This document shows positions 33,630 to 45,150 of a stretch of DNA of 64,000 nt, piece after piece. Made by a program: the position numbers and the translations under genes. The notes beneath the pieces are model-generated. The model ran no database searches. It saw only the letters and a list, made by a program, of their open reading frames with translations, and had not been told where the DNA came from. The stretch is from the NCBI GenBank assembly GCA_035771165.1, contig JAWNZC010000409.1, positions 682,001-746,000 on the forward strand. The letters run 5' to 3'. This stretch comes from Paragorgia papillata. Taxonomy: Eukaryota > Cnidaria > Anthozoa > Scleralcyonacea > Coralliidae. Position 1 is the stretch's first letter, and each line of letters opens with the position of its first letter.

Positions 33630-34300
33630 TACAACTCGTATATCAGGGCAACATCTTGCGCTTAACTCAATGGACCGAGGCAAAGTACACTGTACAACTA
33701 GCTAAGAGACTAAGAAGGACACACATGCTGGGGTTAGACACTGATCTATTATCAAGTCATTCAAGTGCACATAAAGATTCCACAGTGTGATGGAACTCTA
33801 CTGTATGCCACTACTATTAAATAGTTGTGATTTCACTATGCCAGAAATTATATACATTCAAAAAATTGTTTTATTAAAGTTGTTAACATTTGACATTACC
33901 AAAAAAAGATGGCAGTTGAATAAAACAATCCAAGAATAATGTGATTTTAAACTACGAATTTAATGCTTTTGAACTTACCAAATTGTGAGGATAAGAGTTC
34001 AGTTTCCCGTAATTCTGACTTACATTTTTGGGTGATACACTGTATTTTGCCAATATTAATTTTGATCTCTACTAATATTAATAGAGTCTTATTAGACTTT
34101 CATGTAATAATAGTGTAGCGCCGGTGTAGCCCAAGCCTACATAAAGTGCTTCCCAATATTTTTTCATTTTTTATTGGGCAGTTTGTTAGAAGGCTCCGAC
34201 GATGAGTGATAGAGTGAGTCAGACTACTCACGTTCAGACTAGTCAGACTCAACAGTGAAAAGCGAACTTGTTTTTTGTATCTACTGCGCATGCGCTAGTA
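33630..34300. other. No gene recognised
   Basis: AT-rich sequence; a minus-strand open frame near 34,100-34,291 shows no recognisable domain. Confidence 0.4.
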
Positions 34301-34324
34301 GATACTATGCTATCGACGGGTTGA

Positions 34325-34390
34325 GTAAGTTAAATGTTAAGTTAAGTTAAGTTAAGTTTAGTTAAGTTAAGTTAAGTTAAGTTAAGTTAA
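34325..34390. repeat. (GTTAA)n microsatellite
   Basis: About a dozen AAGTT/GTTAA units with one interruption. Confidence 0.9.
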
Positions 34391-34679
34391 CAATAGAATA
34401 ACTTCGGAGCCAATGAGAATGCAGGGTTAAACGACAATGTACCGAATGTTAGCGGATGATGCCTTCGCAGCCAATGAAAATGCAGGGTGGCACAACAACT
34501 TATCGAGTGATAGCCGAATACTGTAGATCTGCAGTATATCTAACCTTACTCTATTTCGATTGTTGTTTCTACACTGCCTACGCAGCACGCTACTTTTATT
34601 TTACTGTAGAACTGGTCGTTTTCCGAAGTGATTTTAAATTATAGCATACTTTGCCACGAATCTAATAGTTCGCGCTGAG

Positions 34680-34740
34680 CATAGCCTGCGTAGCAGGCCC
34701 TTTGGGGAGGCAAGATGAAACAAGGGCCTGCCGGCATCTA
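34680..34740. promoter_or_regulatory. Candidate element end or promoter hairpin before the HECT gene
   Basis: CATAGCCTGCGTAGCAGGCCC contains the palindrome GCCTGC-GTA-GCAGGC, and GGGCCTGCCGGC follows about 45 bases later. It lies 90-145 bases upstream of the HECT gene's first ATG. It could be one end of a large transposon or a promoter-proximal hairpin; the matching other end would be beyond the window. Confidence 0.3.
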
Positions 34741-34827
34741 TTGTGATTTTCCCACACGCCGTTCGTCCACGAACGGTGACCTTTCATTGGTTGGGAAGGT
34801 CTGGGTGATTCAGTTATAACATTTGAC

Positions 34828-35091
34828 ATGGATGGGGACAGTTCGCACTGCCATTCAAAGATAATAGAAAAGTTCCCAAAGCTGTCCTCCAGTGGATATG
34901 AACTATTACTATATGACCGAGCAGGGGAGAATTCTGCTTTTTGTCACTTAAAGCCACCTTATACACCAAGAAAGATAAAAGAGGTAGCAGGCCAGTGTAA
35001 AATATATATTAAACCATTACAAACCAGGGCAAAGTTAAATAAAATAAAATAAAAGGATCTTATTGAAGACACTGAAGAGGCACCATCACAA
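34828..35091 (+). pseudogene. HECT gene exon 1 (premature stop)
   Basis: Starts at ATG 34,828. The segment YELLLYDRAGENSAF, then PPYTPRKIKEVAGQCKIYIK and PLQ, matches the N-terminal conserved module of G2E3-like proteins (GGFELL...IYIRPLQ). An ATAAA microsatellite introduces TAA at 35,050-35,052, but the same frame continues KDLIEDTEEAPSQ up to the donor GTAAGT at 35,092. Confidence 0.75.
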
Positions 35092-35099
35092 GTAAGTTA

Positions 35100-35420
35100 C
35101 AAAATAATTTATTATTTTGAAATAATTTATTAATTTTAAATTAAATAATTAAATAATTAGTAAAATAATTAAATAATTAAAATAATTTTAAAATAAATCA
35201 TTAATAATTAAAAATAATTCATAATAATTCATAAATAATAATTAATAATACTTAATTGTTAATTTAACTTAAATTGTTAATTTAGTTAAATTAATTGTTA
35301 ATAATTAATATTTTTAATAATTATATAATTAATTAAATAATTTTTTTAAATAATTCATTAATTTATTATTTATTTAAATCAGCAAAATGATGTTATTGAT
35401 ATTTGATATTGTATTATAAC
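35100..35420. repeat. AT-only low-complexity run (HECT intron 1)
   Basis: Almost pure A/T with recurring AATAATTAA words. No gene; probably replication slippage. Confidence 0.8.
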
Positions 35421-35562
35421 TTTATTTGTAGATAAAATAAAAAGAGATAAAATAAGTCATCTTAATCGAAGCACAGATATTGTTATTTGATTAATATTAC
35501 TTCTTTTGTGGTGTTCTTTTATTGTTGCAACCGTACAATGAATTCTAGTTTATAAATGGTAG

Positions 35563-35680
35563 GTTGTTGATATAGAGGATAGTGGAGCAGTGGTAGCGTG
35601 TATCACATGTAGTGCTGTAATCCCAATGAGTACCATGAAAGTTCATCATGCAGCATTTCACAGTGATCAGCCAAATTTCA
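35563..35680 (+). pseudogene. HECT gene exon 2 (zinc-finger-like)
   Basis: After the acceptor TGGTAG the frame reads VVDIEDSGAVVACITCSAVI, then MSTMKVHHAAFHSDQPNF, ending phase 1 at the donor GTAAAT (35,681). CxxC followed by HHxxxH is a compact zinc-finger-like arrangement of the kind seen between the N-terminal module and HECT domain in this family. Phase agrees with exons 1 and 3. Confidence 0.7.
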
Positions 35681-35826
35681 GTAAATGAAAAACTACACGA
35701 TTCTATTGAACATTAAATGCTAAAGGTTAAAAGTTGTAACTACATGTACATGTAACCTTATCACTTTCCATTGTAACCTTTTGGTACTTCTATTAATTTT
35801 ACTCTGGATCATGCCATTCTACTCGT

Positions 35827-35952
35827 TAACCCTTTCACTCCAAAATACGGAATTTTCCATATATACTTTATTATTTCACTCTGTCTAACACCAGACGATT
35901 TTACTTGTCAATGGGAGAGCTCTCAGAAATTTGGGAGTGAAAGGGTTAACCC
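35827..35952. mobile_element. TTAA-flanked piggyBac-like MITE (intact) plus partial copy
   Basis: TTAA then CCCTTTCACTCC at the left, GGGAGTGAAAGGG then TTAA at the right, 126 bp. A second copy in the same orientation starts at 35,959 but lacks its right end (lost near 36,080). Both lie in HECT intron 2. Confidence 0.9.
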
Positions 35953-36080
35953 ATCTCTTTAACCCTTTCACTCCCAAATATGGAATTTTCCATACTTTAT
36001 TATTTAACTCTGTCTAATGCCAGATGATTTTACTCTTTTACTCGTCAATGAGACAGCTCCAGGAAAGTTGGCACTGAATG

Positions 36081-36935
36081 GATTGTTCACCGTGTTGATT
36101 AAACCTTTCCAATGTAGCAATTTGACACTTTATTATATATTATTCAGGCTAACACTGCATGATTTTACTCACCAACCATGTGCACACAGAAAAACTCAAC
36201 ATATATGTTACAGCCTCACTGCTTTCAGAATTATTTCAACTAGGTGGTTGTGATGTAGGCAGTTGTAAGGATAAGGGGGGTTAATTATCTTTAACAACAG
36301 TTAGAGTCATTCCAGTATTCCTTTATTGTAATATGAAGAACAACTCAGACAATTTTCTAAACTCAATTTTATTAAATTTTACAAATTCTCAATCATATAA
36401 GCAACTGAACCATACATAGTTTCAACAAAATAAAAACGACTATTTTACTGATAATGCATGTATATAATATATAATGGAAGGTGCACAGGGATTCTCTGTT
36501 AGGTACTTCGAGTAATCAAATTATCATACATCATAAAGTAGTCCTAGGTGGAGAACCATCAGGGATATTAGAAGTACTACCATGTGGAAGCAATTTGAGA
36601 TATACAAAGTTGATATTACTTTCTGCATAAATTGTCCAACGAACATCAATTGTTTAAAAAAATTGGAATAGAAATAGACAAGCCAGAGGAAAGAATAACT
36701 TCTAAAATAACATTTCGATATTTAGAGTGGAGAAAATGGTACAGAAACAGATATGTTTTATATATGTAAGAAAGTAACCAGTGATAAATCTCATAGCAAC
36801 CGCTGGAGCTCTGGCGGTCACTGGCTTATTTTGAAAGCCGTGCAGCCTTCTCAACCATGGTAGATATATATAATCATACTTGTATCAGGCTAAAGATTAT
36901 TGCTATTGGGTAATGTCACCACCATTTTTATTTGT
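36081..36935. other. HECT intron 2 remainder
   Basis: No coding region or bounded element recognised. Confidence 0.4.
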
Positions 36936-36940
36936 TTCAG

Positions 36941-37019
36941 ACGGAAAAAAAAAAAAAAAAGAGATGCCACGTATTGACACTTTGCGGTTGCAAAATCAGG
37001 ATAAAGGTGAACATTCTAG
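36941..37019 (+). pseudogene. HECT gene exon 3 (poly-Lys linker)
   Basis: After TTTGTTTCAG the exon begins with a run of A bases read as five Lys, then EMPRIDTLRLQNQDKGEHS, ending phase 2 at TCTAG|GTATGG. It is only supported by the matching phases of its neighbours. Confidence 0.55.
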
Positions 37020-37135
37020 GTATGGAAACTTTGCGTAGTTTTTGCAATGTACGTATGTATGCTACGTGACATGATATTGCAATAAGATCCTTGTACAGCG
37101 CATACACTTACAGATATTTCAAATTTCCAATGCAG

Positions 37136-37254
37136 GACCAGTGAGAGGAAAAGTGCATTGCTTGACCTAGTCCCCACAGCAACTGCTGACGAAGTAGAAT
37201 CTGCTCTTTCTGAAGCCTATGGAGATGTGGATGCTGCTGCCCAACAGTTATTAG
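37136..37254 (+). pseudogene. HECT gene exon 4 (CUE/UBA-like domain)
   Basis: Reads TSERKSALLDLVPTATADEV then ESALSEAYGDVDAAAQQLLG. The spacing of an amphipathic first helix, a VP turn and the final DVDAAAQQLL helix (D-x-x-x-A-x-x-L-L) is that of CUE/UBA-type three-helix ubiquitin-binding domains. Ends phase 1; the next exon completes the Gly codon. Confidence 0.7.
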
Positions 37255-37801
37255 GTCATTATTTTTTACATATTGCATATTTTTATTTTAGTAATTGTTT
37301 AATTAATGAATTGATTGATTAATTAATTAATTAATGCAAACATTAGCGTCTAATCACAACATAACAAGAACTAGATTAGGTTACTCCAACCATGGATTTC
37401 ATCGGACATCAGCAACCGGCAAACTCAGATGGCTAATTTCGAAATTATCACTACTTACAGTACTTTTGCAATTTCATATTATTGATATTTCACCTCAGGA
37501 ATTGGGCTTGAAACATTTCACAAGCTAAGTGGCGTCCCATAAAAGGCGAAAAAATTGAAGAAAAATGGCGGGAATATGCGTCCTTGCGATCCCGCGGGCA
37601 TCCTCAGTTTTAGAAAAGTCAAGAAAACTGTTAGGTCAGTGATCACTCTTATGAGTGAAAAAAAACATAAATGCACCAATTTTTTAAAAAAAAATTTGGG
37701 ACACTTCTTTGCGAGACCCGCAGTCTAGGTATATACACGTCAGTGGTAGAATGTCACAAAGATTTTTATACAACTTAATAATTCCTTTCTTTTCGTTACA
37801 G

Positions 37802-38408
37802 GTTTAGATGAAGAAGATGAAATGCTTCCTGGTCAGAGCAGTGCCACAACAACAAAAAGTGTAACAGAAAATATATCGGGTTCCAGTCTTGACGAATTCC
37901 GAGAGAGAATGATTGACCAGTCCCTACCAAGGCAACGTTTCACCGTGTCTAGGGAAGATGGTATGGAGGAGCTCAAAAAGGACATTTTGTGCTGCTACAA
38001 AAATAATCAATGCAATCTATATGCATTACCAAGGGTCCGATTTGAGGGAAAAGAAGGGCTGGAAGTGGTCCAATTAGATAATTATTTTCATGCGCAATGA
38101 AGATTGTGCAGTAGGGAATCGATAAACGAGGAAAACCAATAATGTTCTTCGAGGGAGAAGATGATCATAAAATCCCTATACATGACCAATCTTTGAGATG
38201 TACTGGCACATTTCGGGCCATTGGGCGTATCATTGGTCATTCAGTTCTCCATGGTGGTCCATTGCTCTATGGCCTTTCTCCGGCCGTCAAACATTATTGG
38301 GCTTTAACGGAATCGACTACAAACAAAGATGAAGACCTCGCTCTGCAAACCCTACCAATAACTCTTGATGACATTCTGGACATTGAGCTCAGGGGCTACA
38401 TATCCCAG
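37802..38408 (+). pseudogene. HECT gene exon 5 (HECT N-lobe start; frameshift and stop)
   Basis: LDEEDEMLPGQSSATTT leads to RQRFTVSREDGMEELKKDIL and LPRVRFEGKEGLEV, the usual entry of the HECT N-lobe. One base is missing near 38,085; the continuing frame reads AMKIVQ, TAG (38,111-38,113), GIDKRGKPIMFFEGEDD, then GTFRAIGRIIGHSVLHGGPL and LPITLDDILDIELRGYISQ. It ends phase 0 at CAG|GTGAAG. The long exon and sharp motif match make this the clearest exon. Confidence 0.85.
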
Positions 38409-38473
38409 GTGAAGTATTTACACTATACATGCACGTCACTTTCGCTTGAATAAAAGTAGTTTACATTTGATCA

Positions 38474-38900
38474 CACACTGCAAAAAGTGTATTTTTGACT
38501 TTGTGTTATATTAACAAAACTTTGTGTAAACAGTTACTCAAAGATGTGTGTTAATTTACACTCTTCCTGTGTAACTGTTGTTTTACACAAATTCCTGTGT
38601 ACAATTTACACAGTTTTGATGTGGTAATTAAATTTACTCAAATTTTTGTGTAGATACTCAGTCTTTACACGAACAATGTGTAAAAACCTAAATCAAATTT
38701 ACACAGAGCTTGTGTTAAATGTTTAAAATTGTGACACAGTATATTTACACAATATCTTGTGTAAATTTTACGTTGTATAAATTGGATTTTACACAAAATC
38801 ATGAGTAGAATTTACGCAGTGATTGCGTAATATTTAATTTTATTTATAGATTTCCGTGTAGACTTTAGCGTTTTTACGTTTTACACATATGTGTAAGGAT
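38474..38900. repeat. TTTACAC/GTGTAAA palindromic word array, copy 1
   Basis: Begins CACTGCAAAAAGTGTATTTT and continues for about 430 bp with alternating TGTGTAAA and TTTACACA words separated by AT-rich spacers. It lacks the TTTTTTGCAGTG end that closes the 49.94-50.26 kb array. It lies just inside HECT intron 5. Confidence 0.8.
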
Positions 38901-39237
38901 TACCAAGAATCAGTCTAACTAGAAATATCTTAACACAACAACCCCTCGCTCTCTTTAACTCGCTCCCCACCAACGGTTGCTCACTCGAGCAACACATTCC
39001 ATTCCCTTTGTTCTACGTTAGCCCATCAGATTTAGCGAACCATATATATCTTCATCCTTCACCCTCGGTTGTTTTGAAACCACCTAATATTTTGCTACAT
39101 CCTGTTGGCAGTGCTTGGCGGCACTCGCACAAAAGCGAAAATGATAATTCATTTCAACTTGTTTACAACGCTTGTGGATTTCCTACAGTCTCGATGTCGC
39201 CTGGGATTTCAAGCTTATGTATAGCCATGGCCATTCT

Positions 39238-39620
39238 GCCAAGGAAAGAAGAAGGAGTATGATTTTGTAGAATTTATTGATGTAAGTTTGCTTTTCATTC
39301 CTAAAATGCTAATCTTGAGTAAATCAATATCTGTAAATCAGATACAAATTTGTCCTTATTTATATAAACTTTCTGTTATATTACTTAACAAATAATAATA
39401 TAGAATGTTTAGAAATACAATTTATTATTTAAAAGTTAGACAAGTTAGTATACTGCATGTACTGATTATTATTTTTTTCATATAGGAGAAGGCTGATGCA
39501 ACAGCAATCGTCAAAAAGAGATTGACACCTTGTCCTGGAATAATCATCCAAGGGTCCGTGGATTGCCCATCAGAAATTATTATTACCGCTGAACAAGGCA
39601 TAATTAATATGTGTGGTTGA
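39238..39620 (+). pseudogene. Unrecognised two-exon coding remnant
   Basis: A short segment KKKEYDFVEFID ends at a GTAAGT donor (39,282). After an ATATAG acceptor (39,485), the next segment EKADATAIVKKRLTPCPGII, then IQGSVDCPSEIIITAEQGII, continues in phase 0 to a TGA at 39,618. The phase match and protein-like composition suggest real former exons. I do not recognise the family with confidence; the TPxPGII...P-S-E pattern faintly recalls the C-terminal part of SAMD3-like uncharacterised proteins. It could be a foreign gene scrap within HECT intron 5. Confidence 0.4.
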
Positions 39621-40179
39621 AATATATCTTATAAGAGATTTATTACACAACTGCTCTGATCAACAAATTTTAATGGAAAAAGAAAACTCTAAAAAGGCCA
39701 GAGAAGTAGCGTGACTTGCACCTGACAAAATAATAAGCATACATGAAGTAGTCTCCGTGTGATAAATTTGATTGGCTAACAATCCAAATAACCAGTGCAA
39801 ATAGCTAACTATCCAAATATCGCTGTATATTTGCACTCATTTTTAGCGTTATTTGGACAATTTTTAATGCAGTTGTATAATAAGGTGGCTTACTTGATGC
39901 CGTACTATGTTTCAATCCTGAAGGAATAGCAAATATTTGCAATTATTTGCAAAAATGCATCTTGAACATTCACGATGGCAAAAATCTTCCAACATCAGTC
40001 ATTTCGTTTGTGAATGATGTAGAAGTATTAAATAACCCCCCCCCCCCCATATACCGTCCAAAGGGATGCCGCCTCATTAATATTCAGCGTGACTCACGAA
40101 TGACTCACGAATGACACACGCATGACGAAAACCTGTGACATGTTTGGGCAAGATTGGATTATATTTTTAGGACCTACTG

Positions 40180-43100
40180 TCTGAAAAGCTATTTTCTTTA
40201 TATTGTAAAAAATGCCGTTACAGCCAACTTAGGAGCGTACTTTAAAGCCAAGAAAGCTAAAGCAATGTTATTGTAGACTAAATAAACTATTTCTGTGCAA
40301 AATTCAGTAAGGAAATATGATATTCAATAGTCAAAATGGCCCCCTGTTGTGCGTCTGTTCTGTCCACGGTTCTCACAACGGTTCTCACTACGGTTCTCAC
40401 CAGAAAAACATGTATTAGAACAAAGATTGTCGTTTAAAATGACATTTTCTGCACACCCGCCTTGTGATATGTTAGTTTTCAATAAGAAAATAATGCATAT
40501 TTTCAATTCACGCTTTTCAAATGCGTTTTTTATAACGATGCTCGCTATATTTATATAAATAACTTGATGCTATACTATCTCTTTATACTGCGGAAGTGAG
40601 AACCGTCGCCGCTTTACCTCTAAATTATTTTATTTTGTCGATGCAATACCGGTTAAAACTCATTAAATGTAAAGTATACCATGCAGATGATATTAGAAAA
40701 CAGCAGCACTGACTATTTGTAAAGAAACAAGCGTAAATTAGCAAACTAACGTCCACGGTGTTCAGCGAGAACCGTGGTGAGAACCGTTGGTGAGAACCGC
40801 GGACGTTGTGACATTTGTCATGACAACCGTACAAGCGTTGTATTACGTTATATCTCTCTAATTATTTTCCGCAAATATTTCGCGTTTTACCTTAGTATGT
40901 ATTAGTAATGTTGTACGTAACATGGTTGCTAATGAAAACCTAGAACAAGTTTCAATATGTTTTGTCCCTTTCGTGCCTTTAATAGACGTTGGTAGACGTT
41001 GAGAATTTCGGATTTTTAAACCTAGTATCACTTCTCTAATATTTGTTTTTGTGCTGAAATTAAAGTACGCGTATGTTCTACAGCAATTGTTTAAAATAAT
41101 AAAAGGACCCTACCTCAAATAGCGTTATTGCTAATACCGGCGCAGAACCCGTTAAAGATTGCGCAACTGGCTAAACTAAACACGTTTTAATTCTCGTTTA
41201 ACGCGACGCCCGTTAGATGAAGAGTGATATTGCACAAGTTATACTCTACACATACATAAATAAATGCGCAATCGAGTGATTGTAAATTTATTAAAACTTC
41301 GTTTTAGGTAAATCGAGCATTTTTAATTGCATTGCTGATAACGCACCTATTTTAGCCGAAATCTTTTTGCATAATACGTGCAAAGACGCCTTGAGCAGTA
41401 AACTGACTTTAAAACAACAAAACTGCCAATTTAATAGCTTAAAAATGCCCATAACAATTTTGTTAACAATAAATTGTGAACATCTTTGTCAAATATAACT
41501 ATTTTTAGAAAAATAACTGACTAGGTAACTCAGACAGTCTGAAAAGCTATTTTCTTTATATTGTAAAAAATGCCGTTACAGCCAACTTAGGAGCGTCCTT
41601 TGAAGCCAAGAAAGCTAAAGCAATGTTATTGTAGACTAAATAAACTATTTCTGTGCAAAATTCAGTAAGGAAATATGATATTCAATAGTTAAAATGGCCC
41701 CTTGTTGTGCGTCTGTTCTGTCCACGGTTCTCACAACGGTTCTCACTACGGTTCTCACCAGAAAAAACATGTATTAGAACAAAGATTGTCGTTTAAAATG
41801 ACATTTTCTGCACACCCGCCTTGTGATATGTTAGTTTTCAATAAGAAAATAATGCATATTTTCAATTCACGCTTTTCATATGCGTTTTTTATAACGATGC
41901 TCGCTATATTTATATAAATAACTTGATGCTATACTATCTCTTTATGCTGCGGAAGTGAGAACCGTCGCCGCTTTACCTCTAAATTATTTTATTTTGTCGA
42001 TGCAATACCGGTTAAAACTCATTAAATGTAAAGTGTACCATGCAGATGATATTAGAAAACAGCAGCACTGACTATTTGTAAAGAAACAAGCGTAAATTAG
42101 TAAACTAACAACGTCCACGGTGTTCAGTGAGAACCGTGGTGAGAACCGTTGGTGAGAACCGCGGACGTTGTGACATTTGTCATGACAACCGTACAAGCGT
42201 TGTATTGCGTTATATCTCTCTAATAATTTTTCGCAAATATTTCGCGTTTTACCTTAGTATGTATTAGTAATGTTGTACGTAACATGGTTGCTAATGAAAA
42301 CCTAGAACAAGTTTCAATATGTTTTGTCCCTTTCGTGCCTTTAATAGACGTTGGTAGACGTTGAGAATTTCGGATTTTTAAACCTAGTATCACTTCTCTA
42401 ATATTTGTTTTTGTGCTGAAATTAAAGTACGCGTATGTTCTACAGCCATTGTTAAAATAATAAAAGGTCCCTACCTCCAATAGCGTTATTGCTAATACCG
42501 GCGCAGAACCCGTTAAAGATTGCGCAACTGGCTAAACTAAACACGTTTTAATTCTCGTTTAACGCGACGCCCGTTAGATGAAGAGTGATATTGCACAAGT
42601 TATACTCTACACATACATAAATAAATGCGCAATCGAGTGATTGTAAATTTATTAAAACTTCTTTTTAGGTAAATCGAGCATTTTTAATTGCATTGCTGAT
42701 AACGCACCTATTTTAGCCGAAATCTTTTTGCATAATACGTGCAAAGACGCCTTGAGCAGTAAACTGACTTTAAAACAACAAAACTGCCAATTTAATGGCT
42801 TAAAAATGCCCATAACAATTTTGTTAACAATAAATTGTGAACATCTTTGTCAAATATAACTATTTTTAGAAAAATAACTGACTAGGTAACTCAGACAGTC
42901 TGAAAAGCTATTTTCTTTATATTGTAAAAAATGCCGTTACAGCCAACTTAGGAGCGTCCTTTGAAGCCAAGAAAGCTAAAGCAATGTTATTGTAGACTAA
43001 ATAAACTATTTCTGTGCAAAATTCAGTAAGGAAATATGATATTCAATAGTCAAAATGGCCCCTTGTTGTGCGTCTGTTCTGTCCACGGTTCTCACAACGG

Positions 43101-44248
43101 TTCTCACTACGGTTCTCACCAGAAAAACATGTATTAGAACAAAGATTGTCGTTTAAAATGACATTTTCTGCACACCCGCCTTGTGATATGTTAGTTTTCA
43201 ATAAGAAAATAATGCATATTTTCAATTCACGCTTTTCAAATGCGTTTTTTATAACGATGCTCGCTATATTTATATAAATAACTTGATGCTATACTATCTC
43301 TTTATACTGCGGAAGTGAGAACCGTCGCCGCTTTACCTCTAAATTATTTTATTTTGTCGATGCAATACCGGTTAAAACTCATTAAATGTAAAGTGTACCA
43401 TGCAGATGATATTAGAAAACAGCAGCACTGACTATTTGTAAAGAAACAAGCGTAAATTAGCAAACTAACAACGTCCACGGTGTTCAGTGAGAACCGTGGT
43501 GAGAACCGTTGGTGAGAACCGCGGACGTTGTGACATTTGTCATGACAACCGTACAAGCGTTGTATTGCGTTATATCTCTCTAATAATTTTCCGCAAATAT
43601 TTCGCGTTTTACCTTAGTATGTATTAGTAATGTTGTACGTAACATGGTTGCTAATGAAAACCTAGAACAAGTTTCAATATGTTTTGTCCCTTTCGTGCCT
43701 TTAATAGACGTTGGTAGACGTTGAGAATTTCGGATTTTTAAACCTAGTATCACTTCTCTAATATTTGTTTTTGTGCTGAAATTAAAGTACGCGTATGTTC
43801 TACAGCAATTGTTAAAATAATAAAAGGTCCCTACCTCAAATAGCGTTATTGCTAATACCGGCGCAGAACCCGTTAAAGATTGCGCAACTGGCTAAACTAA
43901 ACACGTTTTAATTCTCGTTTAACGCGACGCCCGTTAGATGAAGAGTGATATTGCACAAGTTATACTCTACACATACATAAATAAATGCGCAATCGAGTGA
44001 TTGTAAATTTATTAAAACTTCGTTTTAGGTAAATCGAGCATTTTTAATTGCATTGCTGATAACGCACCTATTTTAGCCGAAATCTTTTTGCATAATACGT
44101 GCAAAGACGCCTTGAGCAGTAAACTGATCAAACAACAAAACTGCCAATTTAATAGCTTAAAAATGCCCATAACAATTTTGTTAACAATAAATTGTGAACA
44201 TCTTTGTCAAATATAACTATTTTTAGAAACATAACTGACTAGGTAACT
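40180..44248. repeat. Three tandem 1.36 kb units with GGTTCTCAC iterons
   Basis: Units at 40,180-41,537, 41,538-42,898 and 42,899-44,248, each starting TCTGAAAAGCTATTTTC, about 98% alike. Each has three ACGGTTCTCAC words at 12-bp spacing (40,366-40,400 in unit 1), a lone GTGAGAACCGT (40,596-40,606), and three GTGAGAACCGT-type words in the opposite orientation (40,765-40,800). The open frames (about 60-70 codons) cross these iterons and have no recognisable domain. Looks like a repeated cis-acting region rather than genes. Confidence 0.9.
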
Positions 44249-44284
44249 AGGTTTATTTTATGAACTAAAAAATGTTTTCGCAGA

Positions 44285-44540
44285 CAATCAGTGACAAAAG
44301 TGTTGGGACACTTCAACCTAAAGGACAATATTTTCCGCTCCAATTATCCCCCGGCCCCCCTGTTCAATGTTGGAGACTCTTTAGGCGCTCGTTTCAACGC
44401 TCACTGAGTTCCTTACTTTAAATTCAACATTGAATAGGGAGGGGGGAGGGAGGGATATAATTTACTACCAAAATAATTGAAAGAAATATTAGGTAAGTAC
44501 CAACAATGCGAGATGTCCCAAGGTATTTTGTCACTGATTG
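44285..44540. mobile_element. MITE 'B' with C-run/TTCAATGTTGG core
   Basis: Ends CAATCAGTGACAAAAG and TTTTGTCACTGATTG. The interior has a C-rich run, TTCAATGTTGG, a spacer, CAACATTGAA and a G-rich run, the same layout as MITE A at 10-13.6 kb although the ends differ. Confidence 0.8.
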
Positions 44541-45150
44541 TAGATATTCAAACAGAGTAAGTCATCCTAGAATTATTGCTAACTAAACCCTAGTTCATGA
44601 GCGAGGAAATTGTAGGAAGATAGAATGAGGAATCACTTCGAGAAGTCGCGAAAAGAACGATTTTAAGTGTCGAAATATGAAAAGGCAAAGCGATTTATTA
44701 CTTTGAAAGCGTTGCTCGGTTAACTGGAGTACAAACAGAGTATGTCATCCTAGAATCACTGCTAACTAAACCCTTGTTTATAAGCGAGTAAATCGTAGGA
44801 AGACAGAATGAAGAATCACTTTAAGAAGTCATGAAAAGAACGATTTTAAACGTCGAAATATAAAGGCAAAGCGATTTATTACTTTGAAAGCGTTGCTACG
44901 CTTTCTGTTACTAAGTGTGATATTTGCATATTTATCCTGAGTGCACGTGCAGGAGACAAAAGAGAAACACATTAGGGGTCATTAAGGAGATTAAGCGCTT
45001 AGGCAAGTCTAGGCGAGAAGGTCATTAGCAACACGCGTACATGTAATACAGAATTTAAAATATTTTATTGAGAAATATATCTTTACACAAAAAACTCTTG
45101 ATTATTTAGTGATCTATCGGTAACACTAGCATATGGGCATACAGTACATC

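Noticed and set aside
40324..43556. Repeated 60-70 codon open frames in the tandem units
   Set aside because: They overlap iteron arrays, occur on both strands, and start or end differently between units through single-base changes.
40180..44248. CRISPR-like array
   Set aside because: Iterons are 11 bp with 1-2 base spacers and the genome is eukaryotic; no repeat-spacer structure.
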